A DNA stretch of 64,000 nucleotides from Sphingomonas sp. CL5.1 (GTDB taxonomy: Bacteria; Pseudomonadota; Alphaproteobacteria; Sphingomonadales; Sphingomonadaceae): NCBI RefSeq assembly GCF_013344685.1, contig NZ_CP050137.1, forward strand, positions 1,926,001-1,990,000, in the 5' to 3' direction. The notes under the pieces are model-generated. The model saw only the letters and a list, made by a program, of their open reading frames with translations, did not search any database and was not told the origin of the DNA. This document shows positions 8,199 through 16,655 of this stretch, piece by piece (position 1 is the first letter of the stretch; the number at the start of each line of letters is the position of its first letter). Position numbers and translations under genes: made by a program.

Positions 8199-8224
8199 CG
8201 GCGGGATTAAACCGGATTCCGCCG
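8199..8224 (+). terminator. possible weak terminator after S8 peptidase gene
   Basis: CGGCGGGA at 8199-8206 can pair with TTCCGCCG at 8217-8224 around a ten-base loop, followed by a mixed T-rich TCGTTGCTCTTTC. It lies nine bases after the peptidase stop and upstream of the next gene's ribosome-binding site. The T-tract is weak, so it may only attenuate. Confidence 0.4.
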
Positions 8225-8280
8225 TCGTTGCTCTTTCAGGACCGGGAAAGCGAGCCCGGTCGCCGAAGAGGAGAAGAGTG

Positions 8281-9048
8281 ATGAACAAGGTTCGGATTCC
8301 CCTGATGGCGGCGGCGATGATCGTGGCCGGGGCAGGCGCCATGCCGGCTGGCGCGCAATTGCTCGGCGGCGCGGGCGGCGGCGGGCTGCTGGGCGGCACG
8401 GTGGGCCGCGCGGGGAGCCTGGGCGGCGCCGTGTCCGGCACCGGCGATCTGGGCGCCGGGCGGCTCGGCTCGGCGACGGGCAGCCTTTCTAACAGCGTGT
8501 CCGGATCGGGCAGCGTTCGCGGCCATCGCTCGGTCAACGCCAGGTCCGGCAAGGTGTCGGGCGACGCCGGCCTCGCTGGCTCGGTGAGCCGCAGCACCAA
8601 TGCGACGCTGGGCGCGACCGGCGGCAACGGCGGCGCGCTTGCCGGAACGATGAGCAACGCGGGAAGCGCGAGCGTCAGCCGCAACGTCGGCGGCAGCGCG
8701 CAACTGATCGGCACCGATCAGGCGTCGAACACCGTGGGCGCGGCCCGCGACCGCGCGACCAACGCCGTCGACACCGCGCGGGATCGCGCGGCCAATGCGG
8801 TCGGCAAGGCACGCACGACGGCCGGCAATGCGGTGAACGCCGCCGCCGATCGCGCCGGCATGGCCGCCGGAACGGTGCGTGACCGCGCGGGGAGCGCCGT
8901 CAATGATGCGCGCAACGCGGCGGGATCGGCTGGTGCCAATGCCTCGGGCGGCTTGGCCGGCACGGTTTCCGGCGCGTCGGGGTCCGTCAACGGATCGGGC
9001 GCGGCGGGCGGCGGCGCCTCGGCCGACGCCGGCACGCCGAAGAACTGA
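8281..9048 (+). CDS. exported Ala/Gly-rich protein with LEA-like helical repeats
   Basis: 255 residues from the ATG at 8281, with a GAGGAGAAG ribosome-binding site. A signal peptide ends near MPAGAQ. Residues 25-150 are Gly/Ser-rich low complexity (LLGGAGGGGLLGGT, GSLSNSVSGSGS). About residues 150-220 hold degenerate repeats of the form ARDRATNAV / ARDRAANAV / ARTTAGNAV / AADRAGMAA, amphipathic 11-residue units like those of LEA or apolipoprotein-type proteins. I cannot assign a function. It begins like the mature S8 protease upstream and probably shares its regulation. A strong hairpin terminator follows. Confidence 0.8.
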   Translation: MNKVRIPLMAAAMIVAGAGAMPAGAQLLGGAGGGGLLGGTVGRAGSLGGAVSGTGDLGAGRLGSATGSLSNSVSGSGSVRGHRSVNARSGKVSGDAGLAGSVSRSTNATLGATGGNGGALAGTMSNAGSASVSRNVGGSAQLIGTDQASNTVGAARDRATNAVDTARDRAANAVGKARTTAGNAVNAAADRAGMAAGTVRDRAGSAVNDARNAAGSAGANASGGLAGTVSGASGSVNGSGAAGGGASADAGTPKN

Positions 9049-9072
9049 TCGTCGCATTGACTGAAGTGACGG

Positions 9073-9099
9073 AGCTGCCGGACGCACTGTCCGGCAGCT
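9073..9099 (+). terminator. rho-independent terminator
   Basis: A perfect 11-base-pair stem (AGCTGCCGGAC, loop GCACT, GTCCGGCAGCT) is followed by TTCGTTCC. It lies 25 bases after the stop of the exported repeat protein and separates that unit from the TonB receptor gene. Confidence 0.85.
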
Positions 9100-9262
9100 T
9101 TCGTTCCGCTGGATCTTACGGCGCAGGCCGGCGGCCTCGCCGTTTTCGGCACGTAGATGCTGTGAATCGGCATATAGACTGATCTTTCAGGTCGGGAAAA
9201 CCTCTCATATAGGTATCGGCGTTCAGCGGACTCAGAGCCGCGCCGCCAAGGGAGGGTATGCC

Positions 9263-11392
9263 ATGAAGTTTCGCCCAGTTCTTGCCGCATCGGCGGCGAT
9301 CGCCGCGCTGTGCCCCGGCGTCGCGTTCGGTCAGGCTTCCGGCGCCGGGGTTTCGGATGGGCCGGCGGCGATCCAGCCGGGCGACATCGTGGTGACGGCG
9401 CGCCAGCGCCAGGAATCGCTCAAGGACGTGCCGATCGCCGTCACGGCCGTGTCGGGCGACACGATCAGGGAGCAGCAGATCACGCTGGTCAAGGATATCG
9501 CGAATATCGCGCCCGGCGTGAACATCAACTCGGATTCCGCCGGCCGCGCGTTCATCTCGATGCGCGGCATCGGCACGACCATCATCGACACGGTTCAGCC
9601 GGGCGTCGGCCTGTTCATCGATGGCGTCTATCAGCCCAATACGAGCTATCTCAATTCGCCCCTCGTCGATGTCGAGCGCGTCGAGGTGCTGCGCGGCCCG
9701 CAGGGGACGCTGTTCGGCAACAACACGCTGGGCGGCGCGATCAGCGTCATCACCCGCCAGCCTTCCAACACGTTCGAGGGGCGCGTGGACGGCGCCCTCG
9801 CCGCCGGCGACAATTACGGCAGCGTCTCGGGCAGCATCAGCGGGCCGATCGTCAAGGACGTCCTGCAATTCCGCATCGGCGCCGCCTATCACACCCAGGA
9901 CGGCTTCGGCCGCAACACCCTCGCCAACGGCAGGATCAATCCGCTCGAGACGAAGAGCGTCAACGGCACCTTGCGTTTCGTGCCGGCCGACTGGGCGGTG
10001 TTCACGCTCAAGGGCAGCTACGACCATGTGTTCGGCGGAAGCGTCCCCTATATGACGGTGACGGGGCCGAGCGATTTCCACCTCGACACCGCGACCAACT
10101 CGCTGAGCCTCGTGGCGATCGACTATTACGCCGTCACCGGCAAGGGCGAGTTCGACGTCCGCTCGCTCAACACCAAGATCACGGCGATCGGCAGCTACAA
10201 TCAATCGGACGCATACAGCTTCGCCGACGGGGACTTCACCGCGGTGGATTTCCTGCGCGGCACCAACAACCGCTTCCTCAAGACGACGAGCGGCGAGCTG
10301 CGCTTCGACACGAAATGGTCGGATCATGTCTCGACGTTGCTCGGCGGTTTCTACAGCAATGCGACCAACGACCAGTATATCACCAACACGATCGTGCCGC
10401 TTGACCTCACCGTGCCGGCGGTCGGGCATGCCGACAACAGGAATTATGCGATCTTCGGCACCGCCTTCATCAAGTTCGGCGATACGCTCGATCTTGCCGC
10501 CGGCCTCCGGTTCGACCACCAGAAGCTGACGGCGTTCAATTCGTCGCAGGGCGGCGATTTCGCCATCTACGAGGCGAATCAGGTCCAGCCGCGCGTCACG
10601 CTGACCAAGCACTGGACGCCGGACTTCATGACCTATGCCTCGATCGCGCGCGGCACGCGCGGCGGGGGCCAGAACGAGCCGAGCGCGCCCAACGCGCTGT
10701 ATCGCGGCGACAGCGTCTGGACCTATGAGATCGGCGCGAAGGCGAGCGCGTTCGACCGGCGCCTCTCCTTCAGCATCGACGGCTTCTACAACGATTATAA
10801 CGACTTCATCGGGCCGAACGCACTGGCGCCGAGCACGGGCGGCGCGGGCTATGTTTCGGTGAACCTCAACGCCGGCCATGTCGAAAGCTACGGCATGGAA
10901 GGCGAGTTCGACGCCCGCCTGACGAACTGGTGGCGTCTCTACGGCAATATCACGCTCCTCCACGCCCGCGTGACCGACGGGACGGAGTGGTTCCAGACCA
11001 CCGGCTATGCCTATCCGGGGGATCGCATCCCGTTCGTGCCCGACGTGAACGGGATGATCGGCACGACGATCACGGCGCCGGTCGCTCAGGACCAGTCGAT
11101 CGTGTTCGACGCCAGCGTGATCTACAAGGGGAGCCGCGCCGGTGAATCGCTCGACGCGGCCTCGGTCCCGATGATGCCGTCGTTCACGCTCGTCAACGCG
11201 TCGATCGGCTGGCAGACCCCGCATTTCGAAGTGGCGCTGTTCGCCACGAACCTGTTCGACGAGAAGTATCAGGAGACCTATTTGGATTCCTCGCTCCTCG
11301 GCCGCGCGGGCGTCCCCGCGTTTCTCGTCAACAACCTGGCCATTCAGGGGAACCGTCGCCGGGTCGGCTTGCGGGGCTCCATCAAATTCTGA
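9263..11392 (+). CDS. TonB-dependent outer-membrane receptor
   Basis: 709 residues, ATG at 9263 with an AGGGAGGG ribosome-binding site. A signal peptide (residues 1-24, ending GVAFGQ) is followed by the TonB-box-like GDIVVTARQR. The plug domain has IPQ-type core elements (ERVEVLRGPQGTLFGNNTLGGAI), and the rest is a 22-strand barrel ending in an aromatic C-terminus (RVGLRGSIKF). It belongs to the sphingomonad-type TonB receptors that import carbohydrates, siderophores or aromatic compounds. The stop is ten bases before an FAD-linked dehydrogenase gene, so it likely heads the sugar-acid/polyol operon and imports its substrate. Confidence 0.92.
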   Translation: MKFRPVLAASAAIAALCPGVAFGQASGAGVSDGPAAIQPGDIVVTARQRQESLKDVPIAVTAVSGDTIREQQITLVKDIANIAPGVNINSDSAGRAFISMRGIGTTIIDTVQPGVGLFIDGVYQPNTSYLNSPLVDVERVEVLRGPQGTLFGNNTLGGAISVITRQPSNTFEGRVDGALAAGDNYGSVSGSISGPIVKDVLQFRIGAAYHTQDGFGRNTLANGRINPLETKSVNGTLRFVPADWAVFTLKGSYDHVFGGSVPYMTVTGPSDFHLDTATNSLSLVAIDYYAVTGKGEFDVRSLNTKITAIGSYNQSDAYSFADGDFTAVDFLRGTNNRFLKTTSGELRFDTKWSDHVSTLLGGFYSNATNDQYITNTIVPLDLTVPAVGHADNRNYAIFGTAFIKFGDTLDLAAGLRFDHQKLTAFNSSQGGDFAIYEANQVQPRVTLTKHWTPDFMTYASIARGTRGGGQNEPSAPNALYRGDSVWTYEIGAKASAFDRRLSFSIDGFYNDYNDFIGPNALAPSTGGAGYVSVNLNAGHVESYGMEGEFDARLTNWWRLYGNITLLHARVTDGTEWFQTTGYAYPGDRIPFVPDVNGMIGTTITAPVAQDQSIVFDASVIYKGSRAGESLDAASVPMMPSFTLVNASIGWQTPHFEVALFATNLFDEKYQETYLDSSLLGRAGVPAFLVNNLAIQGNRRRVGLRGSIKF

Positions 11393-11402
11393 GGTCTTCG
11401 CG

Positions 11403-12803
11403 ATGCAATCGGGACAAGAGCTTGAACGTAAACCCCTGGATGCCGCTTTCCTGGCTGCGCTTCGCGAGCGGTTCGGCGACCGTCTGAGCCTGTCCGCCGC
11501 GATTCTCGCGCAACACGGCCGGAGCGAGACGCATTACGAGCCGAGCCTGCCCGACGCGGTCGTCTTCGCGCATTCGACGGAAGAGGTGGTAGCGCTCGTC
11601 GCGCTTTGCGCGCGTTTCTCGGTGCCGATCGTGCCGTTCGGGGCGGGCACCTCGATCGAGGGCAATGCCCTGCCGGTGCGCGGGGGCGTGTCGGTCGACC
11701 TTTCGCAGATGGACGCGATCGTCGCGGTGAACGCCGGAGACTTCGACTGCACCGTCCAGGCGGGGTGCCGGCGCGAGCAGCTCAACGCCCATCTGCGCGA
11801 CCTGGGGCTGTTCTTCCCGATTGACCCCGGCGCCAATGCGACGATCGGCGGCATGGCCTCGACACGGGCATCGGGGACCAACGCCGTCCGCTACGGGACG
11901 ATGCGCGAGGCCGTGCTGTCGCTGACGGTGGTGACGCCGGACGCGCGGGTGATACGGACGGCGCGGCGCGCGCGGAAGTCGGCCGCCGGCTATGATCTGA
12001 CGCGTCTTTTCATCGGGGCGGAAGGCACGCTCGGCATCATCACCGAGGTGACGTTGCGCCTCCATCCCATACCGGAGGCGGTCAGCGCGGCGGTCTGCGG
12101 CTTCGAGACGATCGAAGGGGCGGTGGAGACGGTCGTCCAGGCGATCCAGTGCGGCGTGCCGCTCGCGCGGATCGAGCTGCTCGACGATGCGCAGATCCGG
12201 GCGGTGAATGCGTGGTCGAAGCTCGACCTGCCGGAGCTTCCGACCCTGTTCCTCGAATTTCACGGATCGGAGAACGGCGTCGCCGAGCAGATCGGGACGG
12301 TCGGCGCGCTCGCCAGCCAGAATGGCGGGGGCGATTTCCAGTGGTCGAACCTGCCGGAGGAGCGATCGAGGCTGTGGCGGGCGCGTCACGAGGCCTTTTA
12401 CGCCGCGGTCAACCTGCGGCCGGGCGCGGTCGGGTGGAGCACCGACGTCTGCGTGCCGATCAGCCGCCTGCCGGAATGTATCGCCGAGACCAGGCGCGAT
12501 CTGGACGGGGCCTCGATACCGGCGACGATCGTGGGCCATGTCGGCGACGGCAACTTCCATGTGATCTTTCCGATCGACCCCCGATCGGCCGGGGAATTGC
12601 GGGAAGTCGAGGCATTGAACGACCGGATCGTCGCGCGGGCGCTGGCGATGGACGGCACCTGCACCGGCGAGCATGGCATCGGCCTCGGCAAGCAGGCGGC
12701 GCTGATCGAGGAACTCGGCGACGCGGTCGACCTCATGCGGACCGTGAAGCGCGCGCTCGATCCTCAGGACCTGTTCAACCCCGGCAAGATCTTTCAGCTA
12801 TAA
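11403..12803 (+). CDS. FAD-linked 2-hydroxyacid dehydrogenase (D-lactate dehydrogenase/GlcD type)
   Basis: 466 residues. The PCMH-type FAD domain is clear: VPIVPFGAGTSIEGN, then GANATIGGMASTRASGTNAVRYG, and FIGAEGTLGIITEVTLRL. The C-terminal cap ends with HVGDGNFHVIFP and CTGEHGIGLGKQ, which carry the active-site His residues of the D-lactate/D-2-hydroxyglutarate/glycolate dehydrogenase group. Likely reaction: oxidation of a D-2-hydroxyacid to the 2-oxoacid, passing electrons to a cytochrome or quinone. It follows the TonB receptor by ten bases. The exact substrate cannot be read from sequence; D-lactate or a sugar acid is plausible. Confidence 0.88.
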   Translation: MQSGQELERKPLDAAFLAALRERFGDRLSLSAAILAQHGRSETHYEPSLPDAVVFAHSTEEVVALVALCARFSVPIVPFGAGTSIEGNALPVRGGVSVDLSQMDAIVAVNAGDFDCTVQAGCRREQLNAHLRDLGLFFPIDPGANATIGGMASTRASGTNAVRYGTMREAVLSLTVVTPDARVIRTARRARKSAAGYDLTRLFIGAEGTLGIITEVTLRLHPIPEAVSAAVCGFETIEGAVETVVQAIQCGVPLARIELLDDAQIRAVNAWSKLDLPELPTLFLEFHGSENGVAEQIGTVGALASQNGGGDFQWSNLPEERSRLWRARHEAFYAAVNLRPGAVGWSTDVCVPISRLPECIAETRRDLDGASIPATIVGHVGDGNFHVIFPIDPRSAGELREVEALNDRIVARALAMDGTCTGEHGIGLGKQAALIEELGDAVDLMRTVKRALDPQDLFNPGKIFQL

Positions 12804-12888
12804 TCATGCGGTCCCTGCCAAGCCCGAACGCGGAAGGCCCCGTCGCGTCGCGACGCCCGGACAGGCATCTCTCCGCGCGGCCCTGCCG

Positions 12889-14172
12889 GTGAGCGCCGGC
12901 AGGGATTTTCGCGCTGCGCTCCCGTCGCTGCTGATCATCGCCGTGCTGATGGCGGCGGGCAACACGATGATGGGCGTGTTCGCCACCGTGCAGGAAGCGG
13001 CCAAGGCCGAGCTTGGCCTGAGCGACACGCAGATCGGCCTGATGCAGGGCCTCGCCAATTCGATCCCGCTCGCCCTGTTGTCGATCCCCATGGGGCTGCT
13101 GGTCGACAGGCTGAACAGGGTCCGGCTGCTCGCCCTGACCTCGCTCATCTGGACGGCCGGCACGTTGCTGACGGCCTATGCCGACAACCTGTCCATCCTG
13201 TTCGCGGCCCGGATGCTGGCGGGGCTGGGGGCCAATATCTCCACCACCATCGGGGTGTCGCTCGCGGCGGACCTGTGCCGGGCGGAGATACGCGGCCGGT
13301 CGATGCTGCTGCTGACGATCGGGAAATATGCCGGCAGCGCGGCCGCTTTCGCGCTGGGCGGGCAGCTTTTCGGCCTGTTCGCGAAAAGCGGCCTGTACGG
13401 GTTTCCGGCGTGGCGGGCGGTCCATCTCGTCCTGGGGCTGGGCAGCGCGGCGTTGACCCTGTTGCTGCTCGCGCTGCGCGAACCGGCGCGGCGGGAGCGC
13501 GAGGCGGTCTCCGCCCCCGCGCGGACGGTGGCGCGGGAACTATGGGCGCGCCGCGCGTTTCTTCTTCCGATGTTCGTGGGACAGACCAGCGTGCTGATGG
13601 CGGACGCGGCGGCGGCGATCTGGGCAGCGCCCGTCCTGTCGCGCAGTTTCGGGCAGACGCCCGCGCAGTTCGCCGGCTGGATGGGCCTTGTCATATTCAG
13701 CGTGGGTGTCGTCGGTGCCTTCACCGGCGGGATCGCGGCGGACTGGGGGCATCGCAGCGGCAGGCGTGGCGGCATATTGATCGGCGCGTTGGTCGCGGCG
13801 CTGATCGCTTTCCCGGCGGCGCTGTTCCCGGTCATGCCGAATGTCTTCTGGTTCGGGGCGGCGATGACGCTGCTGCTGCTCGGTGGGACCGTCACCGGCC
13901 TCGTCGTGGCGACGGCCATCGCGGTTCTCCTGCCCAATGAACTGCGCGGCCTGTGCGTCGGCACATTCGTCGCGTTCGGCGGGCTGATCGCCTTCGGGCT
14001 GAGCCCGCCGCTAGTCACCGGGCTGAGCCTGTGGCTGGGTGGCGAGAGCCATCTTGCCCCCGCGCTCGCGATCGTCGGCCTCGCCGTCAGCATCGTCGGC
14101 GTGCTGGGCTTCGCGCTCGCCTGGCGCAATGCGCCGCTCAACTACAGCGACGAAGCGGAGGGTGTCCGGTGA
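12889..14172 (+). CDS. MFS transporter (sugar/organic solute carrier)
   Basis: 427 residues with 12 predicted membrane helices. Motif A-like GLLVDRLNRVRLL follows the second helix, and the spinster/sugar-type N-terminal half includes LGLSDTQIGLMQGLANSIP. The start is a GTG at 12889; no ATG is available nearby and the ribosome-binding site is poor, so the exact start is uncertain. The stop overlaps the next gene's GTG start by four bases. Within the operon it would carry the periplasmic substrate delivered by the TonB receptor across the inner membrane. Confidence 0.88.
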   Translation: MSAGRDFRAALPSLLIIAVLMAAGNTMMGVFATVQEAAKAELGLSDTQIGLMQGLANSIPLALLSIPMGLLVDRLNRVRLLALTSLIWTAGTLLTAYADNLSILFAARMLAGLGANISTTIGVSLAADLCRAEIRGRSMLLLTIGKYAGSAAAFALGGQLFGLFAKSGLYGFPAWRAVHLVLGLGSAALTLLLLALREPARREREAVSAPARTVARELWARRAFLLPMFVGQTSVLMADAAAAIWAAPVLSRSFGQTPAQFAGWMGLVIFSVGVVGAFTGGIAADWGHRSGRRGGILIGALVAALIAFPAALFPVMPNVFWFGAAMTLLLLGGTVTGLVVATAIAVLLPNELRGLCVGTFVAFGGLIAFGLSPPLVTGLSLWLGGESHLAPALAIVGLAVSIVGVLGFALAWRNAPLNYSDEAEGVR

Positions 14173-15077
14173 GCGGGCTTTTCGGCGCGATCGAGGCGGG
14201 CGGCACGAAGTGGAACCTCGGCACCTTCTCCGCCGATGGCGAGGCGATCGAAAGCGCGCGCATCGCCACCACCGGACCGGAGGAGACGATCGGCCAGGCC
14301 CTCGCCTTCTTCGCGGCGCGAGGCGCCGGGCCGGGTTTCGCCGCGATCGGCATCGCCTGCTTCGGCCCGATCGAGTTGCGCCCCGGCGCCCCGCATTGGG
14401 GCTATGTGCTCGACACGCCGAAGGCCGGATGGGCGGGCACCGATGTCGTCGGCCCCTTCCGCGCGCGGCTGCGCTGTCCGGCCGGCTTCGACACCGACGT
14501 CAACGGCGCCGCGCTGGCGGAGCATCTGTGGGGCGCCGCGCGCGGATGCGGGAACGCCGCCTATATCACCGTCGGGACGGGGATCGGCGGCGGCGCGATC
14601 ATCCGTGGCGAGCCGGTCCACGGCTTTCGTCATCCGGAAATGGGCCATGTCGCCGTCGGGCGTCACTCGGACGACCGCGACTTTCCCGGCGTCTGCCCCT
14701 TTCACGGCGATTGCCTGGAGGGTCTGGCGAGCGGACCCGCCATCCACGCGCGCTGGGGCTGCTCGCTGTCGGAGCTGGCGGCGGATCATCCGGGCAGGCG
14801 GATCATCGCCGACTATCTCGGCCAGCTCGCGATCATGCAGATGGCGCTGCTGTCCTGCGAGCGGATCGTGTTCGGCGGCGGCGTGCTCGCGACGCCGGGG
14901 CTGCTCGACATGATCCGCGCGGAGGCGAAGCGCCGCGACAACGGCTATTTCGGTTATCGCGACGTCGCGGAGATCATCGTTCCTCCCGCCCTCGGCGATC
15001 GGGCGGGCCTGATGGGCGGACTGGCGCTCGCGCAACGCGCCCTCGCCGCGCAGGCGGACGGACAGCGCGGGGGATGA
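14169..15077 (+). CDS. ROK-family sugar kinase, fructokinase-like
   Basis: 302 residues starting at a GTG that overlaps the MFS stop (GTGA). The ATP motif GAIEAGGTKWNLG opens the protein. The catalytic region has FDTDVNGAALAEHLWGAARG, and TVGTGIGGGAIIRG is the second phosphate motif. A zinc-binding set is present (GHVAVGRHSDDRDFPGVCPFHGDC). This pattern is that of fructokinases of the ROK family, which phosphorylate fructose to fructose 6-phosphate. It is directly followed (ATGA overlap) by a mannitol-dehydrogenase-family gene. Together these would take mannitol to fructose and on to fructose 6-phosphate. Confidence 0.9.
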   Translation: MSGLFGAIEAGGTKWNLGTFSADGEAIESARIATTGPEETIGQALAFFAARGAGPGFAAIGIACFGPIELRPGAPHWGYVLDTPKAGWAGTDVVGPFRARLRCPAGFDTDVNGAALAEHLWGAARGCGNAAYITVGTGIGGGAIIRGEPVHGFRHPEMGHVAVGRHSDDRDFPGVCPFHGDCLEGLASGPAIHARWGCSLSELAADHPGRRIIADYLGQLAIMQMALLSCERIVFGGGVLATPGLLDMIRAEAKRRDNGYFGYRDVAEIIVPPALGDRAGLMGGLALAQRALAAQADGQRGG

Positions 15078-16534
15078 CGGCCCTCGACACGCCGCCGCGC
15101 GGCGTCGCGGGCGTCGGCTATGACCGCTCCACCCTCGCCACCGGCATCGTCCATCTCGGGCTTGGCGGCTTCGCGCGGGCGCATCTGGCGCGCTACACCC
15201 ACGATCTGATGCAGGCGGATGCCGACGCGCGGCGCTGGGGCATAACCGGCGTGGGTCTGCGCGAGACGGACAGGCCGCTGATCGCCGCGCTGGCGGCGCA
15301 GGATGGCCTCTATACGCTGACCGAGCGGGACGGTACCGGCGCGCGCTCGGCCGTCATCGGCTCGCTTGCCGGATTGCTCGACGCCTCCGCCGATACCGCG
15401 CCGCTGCTCGACGCCATCGACCGCGACGCGGTGGGCATCGTCACGCTGACCGTGACCGAGCATGGCTATTGCCTCGATCGCGCGACCAGGACGCTGGACC
15501 GCACGCATCCGCTGATCGTCCATGATATCGAGACGCCGGACAGGCCGCGCAGCGCGATCGGCGTCATCGTCGCGGCCCATGCCCGCCGCCGCCGTCGCAA
15601 CGCGCCCGCGTTCACGGCGCTGAGCTGCGACAACATCCAGCACAATGGCGACGTGCTGCGCGGCGCGGTGCTCTCCCTCGCCGAGGCGAGCGATCCGGGG
15701 CTTGCCCGCTGGATCGCGGAGGCCGCGACCTTCCCCAATGCGATGGTCGACCGGATCACGCCGGTCCCGACCGAGGCGGACATGCGCGATCTTCGGCAGC
15801 GGACGGGGATCGCCGACGCGGCGCCCCTGCTGGCGGAGCCGTTCCGGCAATGGGTCATCGAGGATCGCTTCGTCGCCGGGCGGCCGGCGTGGGAGAAGGT
15901 GGGCGCGCAGTTCGTCGGCGATGTCACGCCCTATGAATTCATGAAGCTGCGCCTTCTCAACACCAGTCATCTCGTCGTCGCGGGGCTGGGGCAACTGGCG
16001 GGCCACGAGCGGATCGACGAGGCCATGGCCGATCCGCTCATCCGGCGCGTCATGATCGCGCTGATGGAGCGGGAGACCGGGCCGACGTTGCCGCCCGTTC
16101 CCGGCGTCGATCTCGCGGCCTACAAGGCGACGCTGGTCGCGCGTTTCGGCAATCCGGCCATTCGCGACACGACGCAGCGCGTCAACACCGATGCCCCGCT
16201 GAATTATCTTCTCGATCCCCTGCGCGATCGCCTGGCCGCACGGGCTTCGGTCGACCTTCTGGCGCTGGGGCTGGCGGCGTGGCTGCGCCGCGTGCGCGGG
16301 ACCGATGACGCGGGGCGGCCGCTGACGGTCCAGCATCCCCTGGCGGACGCGCTGCGCGCGCGGGCGGTGGAGGGCGGCGCCGATCCCCGCCCGTTGCTGC
16401 GGATGACGGCGCTGTTCGGCGACCTCGGCCAGCATCGGCGGCTCGTCGCGCGGGCAGGGGACTGGCTCGGCCAGCTCTATGGCAGCGGCGTGGCCGGCAC
16501 TCTCGGCAAGGCGGCCGCGGACGGCCTGATCTGA
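15074..16534 (+). CDS. mannitol dehydrogenase family oxidoreductase
   Basis: 486 residues from the ATG overlapping the kinase stop. The N-terminal Rossmann domain starts IVHLGLGGFARAHLA. The C-terminal domain has the polyol-specific long-chain dehydrogenase catalytic set KLRLLNTSH (Lys, Asn, His) at about residue 290. This family includes mannitol 2-dehydrogenase and fructuronate/tagaturonate reductases, all NAD(P)-dependent, zinc-independent and cytosolic. The neighbouring fructokinase favours mannitol (or another polyol) 2-dehydrogenase, while the upstream FAD-linked hydroxyacid dehydrogenase would also fit a hexuronate route. I cannot decide from sequence alone. Confidence 0.9.
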   Translation: MTALDTPPRGVAGVGYDRSTLATGIVHLGLGGFARAHLARYTHDLMQADADARRWGITGVGLRETDRPLIAALAAQDGLYTLTERDGTGARSAVIGSLAGLLDASADTAPLLDAIDRDAVGIVTLTVTEHGYCLDRATRTLDRTHPLIVHDIETPDRPRSAIGVIVAAHARRRRRNAPAFTALSCDNIQHNGDVLRGAVLSLAEASDPGLARWIAEAATFPNAMVDRITPVPTEADMRDLRQRTGIADAAPLLAEPFRQWVIEDRFVAGRPAWEKVGAQFVGDVTPYEFMKLRLLNTSHLVVAGLGQLAGHERIDEAMADPLIRRVMIALMERETGPTLPPVPGVDLAAYKATLVARFGNPAIRDTTQRVNTDAPLNYLLDPLRDRLAARASVDLLALGLAAWLRRVRGTDDAGRPLTVQHPLADALRARAVEGGADPRPLLRMTALFGDLGQHRRLVARAGDWLGQLYGSGVAGTLGKAAADGLI

Positions 16535-16574
16535 TTCCCGGGCACTGGCCGAGCGGCGTGCATCGGCTTGGCTC

Positions 16575-16613
16575 TTGCCCTGTTACGGCGAATCGACCTA
16601 TAGGATAGCTATA
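16575..16613 (+). promoter_or_regulatory. candidate promoter with overlapping inverted repeat
   Basis: TTGCCC at 16575-16580 and TATAGG at 16599-16604 are separated by 18 bases. TATAG (16599-16603) and CTATA (16609-16613) form a perfect inverted repeat that covers the -10 region. This lies upstream of the esterase/AraC/GntR/hydrolase operon, whose own AraC or GntR product could bind here. Confidence 0.45.
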
Positions 16614-16655
16614 AACAAGCATGCATATAAGTTTGGCTCGGAGAGGCTTCAGGAA

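Noticed and set aside
9116..11224. Long minus-strand open frame (702 codons) opposite the TonB receptor gene
   Set aside because: Its translation is Arg/Asp/Val-rich without any fold or motif, while the plus strand encodes an unmistakable receptor. GC-rich codon bias creates long antisense frames here.
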